From positions 1 through 28,578 of the forward strand of contig CAYXFU010000040.1 in the NCBI GenBank assembly GCA_964464375.1: DNA of 28,578 bases, read 5' to 3'. The notes beneath the pieces were generated by a model. It was not told the origin of the DNA. It did not search any database and was given only the letters and a program-made list of their open reading frames with translations. This DNA is from CAIOZA01 sp964464375 (GTDB lineage Bacteria > Bacteroidota > Ignavibacteria > Kapaibacteriales > UBA2268). The stretch's first letter is position 1, and each line of letters begins with the position of its first letter. Shown here one piece after another: positions 1-7,264 of this stretch. The translations under genes and the position numbers were made by a program.

Positions 1-95
1 GCTTCGCTGTTACTTCGTGATCGCAGGAATGACAGACTGGAAGCAGAATCTCAACATTTTAATCTATTTCTAATGAATAATAATCCGGGATAAAA

Positions 96-128
96 AGATG
101 TACTCCATATTTGAGGTGGAGTACATCT
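96..128 (-). terminator. Rho-independent terminator of the long operon
   Basis: The arms AGATGTACTCCA (96-107) and TGGAGTACATCT (117-128) are perfect reverse complements, 12 bp with a 9-base loop. Read on the minus strand the stem is followed at once by TTTTTA. It lies 25 bases past the stop of the last gene, so it is well placed to end transcription of the whole minus-strand run. The plus-strand reading has no T run, so it looks one-directional. Confidence 0.88.
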
Positions 129-153
129 GAATTATGAAATAAAAATGTATTTA

Positions 154-2238
154 TTATACTTCGCTGACCTTAGAATACTCAGATCCAACCATACCATATT
201 TACAATGTGAAGTAGTCATAAATTCAGCCGAATGTCTGGACTGAACATCAATTGCTTCTGAATATCCTACTGAACAACTACTGATAATCGTATCCAAAAT
301 GGCTTTGCGAGCATCTAATATTGATTTATTCTCGGTTATGGACAAATTATCATCAAATATCACATTTACCCTATTTTTTTCAATTATTCTTTTGGGTTGG
401 GCAGATTCGCCTTCAGAAGCCAGCGTCCAGCATCTTTGGATACATTCATTCATGTTACCGGAAAAATCCGTCAGCCAGCCTATAGAATCTTTACCTTTTA
501 CATTCCTTCCTTCTAAAAGAAGTTTGAATAGCTTAACCTGATTATTTGAAGATGTTCTTCTGAACGGAATATGGCACATTTCCATTCCCGGGACAACGGG
601 CAGGTTTACTTCCGGCGAACCAAGATCAGAATCAGAGAGAGCAACAATGTAATGACAATGCATGAATAGCTCCAGCATACCTCCCAGACAGCGTTTCCCG
701 TTAACGAATGCGACCGAGTTCTTGAACTCTTCATAGAATCTTCTTGCAGTAAGCGACCATTGATACGAAACTCTGTAGCCCTCGTTCGAATCATTTAATG
801 CGGGATAAAATTCCGATGTATCTGCTCCGACAAGCTGAGTAGTATGATGAAAATCTCCTGTCAGAATGACTCGATCAATATTTTCGGCTTTCAGCCAGTC
901 AATGGCTCTGTTCAGTTCATTATTGACATCATCGTTGTAGCTTTCCCTGCCGATGGTGATTACTCCGACATTCCCGTCGTGTTCTGCATTAACATAGAGC
1001 TGCTGCCAGTTGTTGTCATCCATATTCTCGAAAGCATCTCTATGCCATGAGTTGGTGGCAGCAGACGGCTGGAGTTTATGATATTTCTCAACTATTTCGA
1101 TAGTTTTTTCTGCACCAAATGATCTGGCAGAGGCAAGAACACCTTGCCTGAATTGAGCACAAACTTCACCAATAATATTCAGAGAAGCAAAATCGCTTCT
1201 GTTCTCGTGAATCAACAATGATGTCATCTGGAACAGAGAACCCAGCACCCAAGTAGTGAATTCATCAATTTCATCACCGGAAATTGCTGAATTAATAATT
1301 GGTCTCAAATGATTCATTGGATACCAATTCTGTCCTGAAGCCACACGTTCAACAAGTGACGGTGTCGGCTTATAAACATCACCATAGATTTTACTTAAAT
1401 GCTCAAGGCATGACCAGGTAAGGAAGTTGGCTCCCTTAGCTCCGATTACGTCATGTGCGCGGAAGGGATTTGGTCCCATAAACTTACGAACATATTTATC
1501 AATCTTCCAATAAGGCATATTCGATGCCTGATTATACCTCAAGCAGGAAAGAGTCAACCCGCAGAAAATCACATCTAGGACGAATGCCCAATTATCTTTC
1601 ACGCGGAGAGGAATCATGCCCATTGACCAGAATAGCTTTGTTATATCCGATGGCTCAGGTTCTACAATTTCCCAGACTTTATTTATCTGATGCGGAAAAG
1701 CGGGATGAGCAATACCAACACCAAGTTCTGAGGCAGGAAAACCTGATGTAACAGAACGAATTTCAATATTTTCGAAATTCTCTCTAAAAACTTTATAGTG
1801 ATTCTTTTTAACTTCAAGAATTTCAGGAATTGCTTCGAGAAGAAATGCCGGTTTAAGATCCTTCAGTATTGCTGGAAGACGTGATCCGTCATAGTTCAAC
1901 CTGATAACATTAGACATAATGTCATCAGCCTGCTGCTTGCCGAATGATCCGGCTAATCCCTGATACTGAGGACCAATTCCATCGGGAGCACCGGGAAAAT
2001 CCAAAGCTATAATAGGGATTCCGTAGCTGTTCAATCTTGAGCCTAACTGCATCAGCTTACCGGCACCAACGATGCCGTTAGCACCTGAAATAACCATCGA
2101 TTTACGATTTCCGGATTGGCCGAAAATCTTATCTACCAATGAATCAGTATCAACAGGAAGTTTTCCAGAACTAAAAATATTGTGAACCGTTCCCAAGCCT
2201 ATTGTTTCGAGGGTTGACTGTCTTAATTGCTTTGTCAT
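154..2238 (-). CDS. 3-hydroxyacyl-CoA dehydrogenase / enoyl-CoA hydratase (crotonase) fusion
   Basis: A 694-residue bifunctional beta-oxidation protein. Residues about 45-200 form an NAD-binding 3-hydroxyacyl-CoA dehydrogenase (HCDH) domain, with glycine motif GANGIVGAG at 52-60 and a likely catalytic His near 178. Residues about 205-290 form the helical HCDH C-terminal domain (GPNPFRAHDVIG). Residues about 421-600 form a crotonase fold with CLGGMLE and SPEVNLP, so both Glu positions of hydratases (E523, E543) are kept. The order is dehydrogenase then crotonase, the reverse of FadB. A likely role is oxidation of 3-hydroxypimelyl-CoA, the ring-cleavage product, with the adjacent thiolase finishing the step; this is inferred from context. 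I start at the ATG at 2238, two bases after the upstream stop and preceded by GGGGGA. A longer reading frame to 2301 would overlap the thiolase by 61 bases and adds an unconserved-looking Arg/Trp-rich stretch. It is the last gene before the terminator. Confidence 0.82.
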   Translation of the reverse strand: MTKQLRQSTLETIGLGTVHNIFSSGKLPVDTDSLVDKIFGQSGNRKSMVISGANGIVGAGKLMQLGSRLNSYGIPIIALDFPGAPDGIGPQYQGLAGSFGKQQADDIMSNVIRLNYDGSRLPAILKDLKPAFLLEAIPEILEVKKNHYKVFRENFENIEIRSVTSGFPASELGVGIAHPAFPHQINKVWEIVEPEPSDITKLFWSMGMIPLRVKDNWAFVLDVIFCGLTLSCLRYNQASNMPYWKIDKYVRKFMGPNPFRAHDVIGAKGANFLTWSCLEHLSKIYGDVYKPTPSLVERVASGQNWYPMNHLRPIINSAISGDEIDEFTTWVLGSLFQMTSLLIHENRSDFASLNIIGEVCAQFRQGVLASARSFGAEKTIEIVEKYHKLQPSAATNSWHRDAFENMDDNNWQQLYVNAEHDGNVGVITIGRESYNDDVNNELNRAIDWLKAENIDRVILTGDFHHTTQLVGADTSEFYPALNDSNEGYRVSYQWSLTARRFYEEFKNSVAFVNGKRCLGGMLELFMHCHYIVALSDSDLGSPEVNLPVVPGMEMCHIPFRRTSSNNQVKLFKLLLEGRNVKGKDSIGWLTDFSGNMNECIQRCWTLASEGESAQPKRIIEKNRVNVIFDDNLSITENKSILDARKAILDTIISSCSVGYSEAIDVQSRHSAEFMTTSHCKYGMVGSEYSKVSEV

Positions 2239-2240
2239 GA

Positions 2241-3449
2241 TTATTTTCCCCCATCCGTTACTTTGAAAATTGCTGCAATTCCAACGTCTCCAGCGGCGCA
2301 TCCGAATATTAGCGCATATCCTCCACCCAGACGAACAGTCTCACCTAAGGCTTCTATTATTATCCTTGTAAGGGTAGGACCTTGTGGATGTCCCCAAACA
2401 AGCGGGCAACCAGTATTATTCATCTTATGCCAATCGTAATTTAATTCCTTTGCAAAAATTGCATCATTCAGTGCAAAAGGATTGTGATCCTTAACAACGG
2501 TCATGTCATTCATGGTCAATCCAGTGTCAGCAAGGATTTTCTTCACTGCAAGAGCAGGTGCTTCCGGCATCAATGCAGGCAGAGTGCGGACTTCCGTCTT
2601 GCTAATGATCTGAATATCAATTTCAGGTCTCTTGCTAAGCTCCTTTGCTTTCTCTGAAGTAGTAACAAGCAGCGTAGCCATTCCGTCAGATGCATGAGTC
2701 TGAGTTCCTGAAGTAATACATGTATCAAGTTCATTCATAGCTCTCAATGCTTCCATTGTAATACTTCTCACTCCAGCATCGGAATCAATCTTTCCGATAG
2801 GTTTCCCTTGCAGGTTTAGCACTTCCAATGGAACAAGCACATCTTTAAGCATGCCGGTTTCTAAAGCGTTGAAGTATTGCTTATAACGATAAAAAGTGAG
2901 TTCATCGACTTCTTTACGGTCTAATTTATATTTTCTTGCGGCATTTCCGGCTGTTGTTATCATAGCCTGACCAGTTGCCGGATCAAAGCCAAAATTATCC
3001 CAAACATCCGATAAAGCAATTGTACGTTCGTAAGATCTTCTTTCGGGAAAAATTCCGACAGGAGAATCACTTGTTCTATCGAAAGTGAGGACTCCGACTA
3101 CGTCCCCAGCTCCTCCCTGTACATCGGCAGCAGCTAGATAAACAGCTTTCATACCTGTAGCACAAGCCTGTTCGACATGATAGCCGGGCACACGTTTCCC
3201 TGCACAATGCGCCAGGAACGGAGAATTCCAGAATTTCCAGTGCCACGGGATTGTCGAACCGGACACAAGATAATCCAATTCCGATAAAGGAACATCCCTT
3301 TTCCCCAATATATAACTCATAGCTTCTGCGGCGAATTGCCCTATGTTGACCTCTGCCATAGCGGACATTTGCCAGGCCGGGAAAAAACTACTTCCCCATG
3401 TTCCATAAGGTATCCTGGCTTTTGGAAAAATTGACTCTTTGCTACCCAT
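2241..3449 (-). CDS. Divergent thiolase (acetyl-CoA acetyltransferase family), likely 3-oxoacyl-CoA thiolase
   Basis: 402 residues. Thiolase signatures are present: nucleophile Cys96 in EQACATGM, His354 in VWGHPQGP, and the second active-site Cys384 in FGCAAGD. The usual NEAF motif reads NPFA (N323), so the Glu after Asn is lost, and the GHP loop is VWGHPQGPTLTR rather than the common ALGHPIGATGAR. It therefore belongs to a divergent subgroup, distinct from the second thiolase at 26351-27541. The expected reaction is CoA-dependent cleavage of a 3-oxoacyl-CoA. Beside the dehydrogenase/crotonase fusion and downstream of the ring hydrolase, 3-oxopimelyl-CoA to glutaryl-CoA plus acetyl-CoA is the best guess, which is inference. 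The start ATG has GGAG six bases upstream. It precedes the fusion gene by two bases. Confidence 0.8.
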   Translation of the reverse strand: MGSKESIFPKARIPYGTWGSSFFPAWQMSAMAEVNIGQFAAEAMSYILGKRDVPLSELDYLVSGSTIPWHWKFWNSPFLAHCAGKRVPGYHVEQACATGMKAVYLAAADVQGGAGDVVGVLTFDRTSDSPVGIFPERRSYERTIALSDVWDNFGFDPATGQAMITTAGNAARKYKLDRKEVDELTFYRYKQYFNALETGMLKDVLVPLEVLNLQGKPIGKIDSDAGVRSITMEALRAMNELDTCITSGTQTHASDGMATLLVTTSEKAKELSKRPEIDIQIISKTEVRTLPALMPEAPALAVKKILADTGLTMNDMTVVKDHNPFALNDAIFAKELNYDWHKMNNTGCPLVWGHPQGPTLTRIIIEALGETVRLGGGYALIFGCAAGDVGIAAIFKVTDGGK

Positions 3450-3473
3450 TACAATCTCCGTTTTAAAATTTGT

Positions 3474-4262
3474 TTATATGTTTTTCCAGATTGGTTTTCT
3501 CTTTTCAAGGAACGCATTGATTCCTTCATTTGCATCTTCAGTTTCCATCAGTTTTTCGATGAACAATTTTTCTAATTCAGGAAGTTTCGTCAGCAATGTT
3601 TCATTGAACACTTTTCTACCTGCTCTTACAGCATACCGAAGTGAGGATGCACTTTTAGGGATAATATTTGTCTCAACCCACTCTTCGACAAAGATATTGA
3701 GTGATTCTTTGTCCTGAGAAATATTATAAATTAAGCCAAAATTCTTTGCTTCTTCAGCACTTATCACTTTACCTGTTAAAAGCAGCTCTTCAGCGGCAAC
3801 CTGACCAATTTTCATTGGTAGCAGGATTGATGCTGGAGGAGCAAATACACCCAAAACTATTTCCGGTTGACCAAATTTTGCAGTGGCATCGGCAAAAATA
3901 AAGTTTGTAATCAAAGCTAACTCCATTCCTCCACCGAGGCATTGTCCGGTTACTTTGGCAGCAACCGGGATGCTGAGATCAATTATATCATAGAACAATT
4001 GATGAAAATCTCTCAACATTTGCGGAGCCTGATCCTTTGTGTGTTCGAAGACAGAAGCCCCGAAAGAGAAGTGTTTACCTGCACCTTCGATGGTTATTAG
4101 TTTAATCAAATGATATGACTGCAATTTCTGAAAAATGCTGTGCAGCTCTTTCATCATCATCGAATCGAGAACATTGCCCTTCCCGTCATCGAGAATTATC
4201 TGAGCAACAGCATTATCATGAGTGAAGTTTAATTTAATTTTTTCCATTTTTAATTTGTCCAT
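3474..4262 (-). CDS. dch: Cyclohexa-1,5-dienecarbonyl-CoA hydratase (crotonase family)
   Basis: 262 residues, the normal single-domain crotonase length. The oxyanion-hole segments are HFSFGASVFEH (about 64-74) and CLGGGMELAL (about 108-117), with Glu114 and Glu134 (in GQPEIVLG) at the hydratase catalytic positions. In benzoyl-CoA degradation this enzyme adds water to the dienoyl-CoA made by the reductase, giving 6-hydroxycyclohex-1-ene-1-carbonyl-CoA. The assignment rests on its position directly after the ring hydrolase and dehydrogenase, the classical Dch/Had/Oah trio. From sequence alone a generic enoyl-CoA hydratase would be possible. The first ATG has AGGA seven bases before it and lies nine bases after the hydrolase stop, so I keep it over an ATG five codons inside. 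Confidence 0.85.
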   Translation of the reverse strand: MDKLKMEKIKLNFTHDNAVAQIILDDGKGNVLDSMMMKELHSIFQKLQSYHLIKLITIEGAGKHFSFGASVFEHTKDQAPQMLRDFHQLFYDIIDLSIPVAAKVTGQCLGGGMELALITNFIFADATAKFGQPEIVLGVFAPPASILLPMKIGQVAAEELLLTGKVISAEEAKNFGLIYNISQDKESLNIFVEEWVETNIIPKSASSLRYAVRAGRKVFNETLLTKLPELEKLFIEKLMETEDANEGINAFLEKRKPIWKNI

Positions 4263-4271
4263 TTTTCAATC

Positions 4272-5357
4272 CTATTTAGCATTTGGAGAAATAGCGTTAA
4301 TAAGCTCATCATTCCATTCATGACCTTCTGCGAGCATCTGACGTAATTTAATAAAATCACATTCACGATTATCTTTTGGTCCGTCGTTGAAAGCTCTGAA
4401 ACCGGCCTTACCTTCAGTCATCATATTGAGAGCGAGCCAGTCACGATTGCTTTCCTTGTTTTTATCCCAATGTTCGAGTTTATGTTTTCTGATAGAATTT
4501 ACTGTCTTGCTCAGGCAGTTCGGCATTGTCATCATTAATTTCGAACAATATTCTTCAACGGTTTTGTCGAGCAATGACAGATCAACAACACCTGATTTCA
4601 AAATTTCCTTACCCTTTGCCAGCTCATCACCTGTTTTGCCTTTGCCATAGACAATATCCCCAAAATCATTAACCCATTTATCTGTATAAACAAGAGGATT
4701 AGGAACATAGATATCATTGACCTTTAGAGCAGGTACAACTTTTGTCAAAAGCCCATAACGCAATGCTTCATGTGCTGACCATGGTTCGCAGACTGTACAA
4801 GAGAACATTGCATTTTCAATTCCTACAAACAATGGCAGAAAATCTGTTGAACCACCATCAGGAGCACTTCCGTGCTTAGGGCCTGCCTGGCCAAAACGAG
4901 CCAAATCCTGAGCAATTGAGAAATCGCAAGCCATTCCGATTTCCTGTCCACCACCGATACGCATACCATTAACGCGGCAGATCACAGGTTTGTCATTCAT
5001 CAGAATAGATGAAACCATATCGTTGAAAAGGCGCATGTATTGCTTGTATTCCTGTGGATTGGATCCATAATATTCTGCATATTCCTTAGTATTTCCGCCG
5101 GTACAGAAAGCCTTATCGCCCACGGCAGTGAACACGACAGCAACGACACTCCTGTCGTTGGAAGCCTGCCTCATAGCTAGAATGACTTCCTTTACCATAT
5201 CGGTAGTGTAAGAATTGAACTGAGTGGGATTGTTCAAAAAAATCCATGCATTGTAAATGCCATCGCAAGGATTGCCCGCAAGATCAAGACAGGGACGCTT
5301 TTCGAAAATAACGCCCTTATAATCAATATTATCTACAAGATTATGGGATGCTAACAT
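4272..5357 (-). CDS. oah: 6-oxocyclohex-1-ene-1-carbonyl-CoA hydrolase (ring-opening)
   Basis: 361 residues with a very recognisable BamA/Oah sequence: YNAWIFLNNPTQFNSYTTDM (about 35-54), GDKAFCTGGNTKEYAEYY (80-97), VNGMRIGGGQEIGMACDF (129-146) and FGQAGPKHGSAP (155-166). These stretches include those used as marker sequences for anaerobic aromatic degraders. The enzyme is a specialised crotonase that adds water to the 6-oxo intermediate and hydrolyses the C-C bond, opening the ring to 3-hydroxypimelyl-CoA. It is soluble, with no signal peptide. It sits between the dehydrogenase (66-base gap, the widest in the operon) and the hydratase (9-base gap). The ATG start has only a weak AG-rich site. 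This is the most diagnostic gene for the pathway. Confidence 0.96.
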   Translation of the reverse strand: MLASHNLVDNIDYKGVIFEKRPCLDLAGNPCDGIYNAWIFLNNPTQFNSYTTDMVKEVILAMRQASNDRSVVAVVFTAVGDKAFCTGGNTKEYAEYYGSNPQEYKQYMRLFNDMVSSILMNDKPVICRVNGMRIGGGQEIGMACDFSIAQDLARFGQAGPKHGSAPDGGSTDFLPLFVGIENAMFSCTVCEPWSAHEALRYGLLTKVVPALKVNDIYVPNPLVYTDKWVNDFGDIVYGKGKTGDELAKGKEILKSGVVDLSLLDKTVEEYCSKLMMTMPNCLSKTVNSIRKHKLEHWDKNKESNRDWLALNMMTEGKAGFRAFNDGPKDNRECDFIKLRQMLAEGHEWNDELINAISPNAK

Positions 5358-5423
5358 GATTTCACTTTCTATTTATTTATAAGATATTTATTTGCTCAGT
5401 ATAAGGATTAAGGCCAATAAGAT

Positions 5424-6485
5424 CTATTTAAAATCAGGCACAAGAACCGATCTTTTATTATACTTATGATCGAGTGTATTCTTGAAAACCTCATTGATTG
5501 AGGACATAGGGAATACTTCTATAAAGTTTTCAATTTTAAGTCGTCCGTCAGCAACTAATGCCAGCACATCAGGATAAAGCTCAGGCTTGCAACCCCAGGT
5601 ACCAAGGAGAGTTGCATCGAATGCCATAAGGTTGCTCAATCTTACTTCGAGTTTATCGAGAGTAAATCCAACGATTGAGACTGTTGAAGCGAATCCCATA
5701 AGAGCGAAAGCAAGTTCCTGTCCGGGCTTAGTGCCAGACATCTCGAATATTTTCCACATGTAAGAAGAACAACCAAGCTGTTTGGAGATATCCTTAACCG
5801 CAGCTTTTATCTCTTTTATACCAAGATTTCTAATGTTGAGCGTGGCATCTATTCCATTTGCTTTAGCAATATCAAGTTTGGTATCATCCAAATCAAGAGC
5901 GAGAACTTTAGCTCCCTTGATCTTAGCTATCAGAGCAGCATAGATACCAACACCGCCAACTCCGATGATAATAGCAAAGTCATTTTCATTCAGCTGAGAT
6001 TTTTCAATAACCTGGTAGGGTGTTGAAACAGCATCAGCTATTACCGACAGCTGTTCCAGTGAATATTTAGTAAGAACTGAATCTGCTACGGGACACAAGT
6101 ATTTATGAGGTACTTTGATGTGTGAGGCAAATCCGCCGTCAAAGTCATTACCGGGCATCAGCTGTTTCTGACAAATGTTACTCCGGCCGTTCCGGCAAAG
6201 TTCACATTCACCGCAAGGAAGAACAGCGGGAATAATAACATTCTTCCCCATCCACTCTGCAGGACCGGCTACTACTGTACCTGCTATTTCATGCCCGAGA
6301 GTGAGTGGTATAGGATGTTTAGTTGGAACTCCGAAATGCCAGAAACTCAAATCTGTATGGCAGACACCACAACCGGCAACTTTAACAATAACTTCTGAGT
6401 CATTAATCTCTGGAAAATCGCTCTCAACGAGCTGAAAATCAGATTTAAGTTCGGTCATTTTCCATGAAAACATTTGATTAGCCAT
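5424..6485 (-). CDS. had: 6-hydroxycyclohex-1-ene-1-carbonyl-CoA dehydrogenase (zinc-type alcohol dehydrogenase)
   Basis: 353 residues of the medium-chain zinc dehydrogenase family. The catalytic-zinc segment GCGVCHTD (C42) and GHE (H65, E66) are present. The structural-zinc cysteines C91, C94, C97 and C105 are all there. A Rossmann motif, IGVGGVGIYAA, lies about midway. The expected reaction is NAD-dependent oxidation of the 6-hydroxy intermediate to 6-oxocyclohex-1-ene-1-carbonyl-CoA, just before the hydrolase encoded next door. Family membership is certain; the substrate is inferred from the adjacency to oah and dch, which matches known benzoyl-CoA clusters. GAGG stands six bases before the ATG, and the gene starts nine bases after the upstream ATPase stop. 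Confidence 0.93.
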   Translation of the reverse strand: MANQMFSWKMTELKSDFQLVESDFPEINDSEVIVKVAGCGVCHTDLSFWHFGVPTKHPIPLTLGHEIAGTVVAGPAEWMGKNVIIPAVLPCGECELCRNGRSNICQKQLMPGNDFDGGFASHIKVPHKYLCPVADSVLTKYSLEQLSVIADAVSTPYQVIEKSQLNENDFAIIIGVGGVGIYAALIAKIKGAKVLALDLDDTKLDIAKANGIDATLNIRNLGIKEIKAAVKDISKQLGCSSYMWKIFEMSGTKPGQELAFALMGFASTVSIVGFTLDKLEVRLSNLMAFDATLLGTWGCKPELYPDVLALVADGRLKIENFIEVFPMSSINEVFKNTLDHKYNKRSVLVPDFK

Positions 6486-6494
6486 ATTCAGCCT

Positions 6495-7262
6495 CTATTT
6501 ATTATTAAATTCATTAAATGCAAAGAGAGATGCCCCGAAAGCATTGATAAACTGAGGTTGTTCGGGAACAATTACTTCAGTTCCGATTGATTCCGATAAG
6601 ACAACACGAATATAAGGATGATACTTAACTACCCCGCCAATCAGGAAGACAGGCAGGTCGTAATTCACCGGAATTTTTTTTATTCTGTTCACTGTTGAAA
6701 TATAAATCCCTTTTGCTATATCTTCAATAGAAACACCCTCGAGAATCCACTGCATAACTTCAGTTTTTGCAAAAACAGTACAGAAGCTGTTTAGCTCTCT
6801 GTTTAAAGTAGATTTTTCTGCCAAAGCACTCATCTGAGTCAGATCAATTTCGGCTCGTTCGGCTGTTTCTGTTATAAAAGAACCAGTACCCGCAGCACAT
6901 TTGGAATTCATAAAAAAGTCTTTAACCTTACCATTGGCACTGCTGTTGATGATTTTAATATCCTCTCCGCCAATGTCAATGATAAGTTTATCGATTGGAT
7001 ATAATTCTGAAATAGCCTGAGATGCGCAATAGAGCTCAGTTTTAAGTACATCTGCATACTTGTAATGTACTCTTCCGTAGCCGGTAACGCCGGTATGATT
7101 AATGAAGAACTGTTCTTCAATTGCAGCTTGAATTGATATTTCTTCATCCTTATTTCTGGATAAAGTTTTAACAAAACTGCGCATTAATATTTTTTTCTGA
7201 GTATCTATAACTAGATACTTTGTATATGACGATCCTATATCTATTCCCAGAAAGTGACCCAT
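6495..7262 (-). CDS. BcrA/BadF/HgdC-family ATPase, third copy (activator for a double-cubane or dehydratase protein)
   Basis: 255 residues of the ASKHA ATPase fold. The phosphate-1 loop GIDIGSSYTK is near residues 6-15. Cys122 (in NSKCAAGTG) and Cys161 (in SFCTVFAKTEV) are the two cysteines per subunit that bind the bridging [4Fe-4S] cluster of homodimeric activators. IDIGGED (about 95-101) and the adenosine motif LIGGV follow. It is clearly a third member beside bzdP and bzdQ, and its length is typical of homodimeric activators such as HgdC or E. coli YjiL. Its natural partner in the window is the lone HgdB/BcrC-like protein at 15355-16554, eight genes upstream in the same run, rather than BzdNO, which already has two ATPases. 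The partner assignment is inference. It begins two bases after the molybdenum-enzyme stop. Confidence 0.85.
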   Translation of the reverse strand: MGHFLGIDIGSSYTKYLVIDTQKKILMRSFVKTLSRNKDEEISIQAAIEEQFFINHTGVTGYGRVHYKYADVLKTELYCASQAISELYPIDKLIIDIGGEDIKIINSSANGKVKDFFMNSKCAAGTGSFITETAERAEIDLTQMSALAEKSTLNRELNSFCTVFAKTEVMQWILEGVSIEDIAKGIYISTVNRIKKIPVNYDLPVFLIGGVVKYHPYIRVVLSESIGTEVIVPEQPQFINAFGASLFAFNEFNNK

Positions 7263-7264
7263 AG

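Noticed and set aside
2239..2301. Upstream start of the dehydrogenase/crotonase fusion giving 21 extra residues
   Set aside because: It would overlap the thiolase coding region by 61 bases, and the extra residues look non-conserved; the ATG at 2238 has a purine-rich site.
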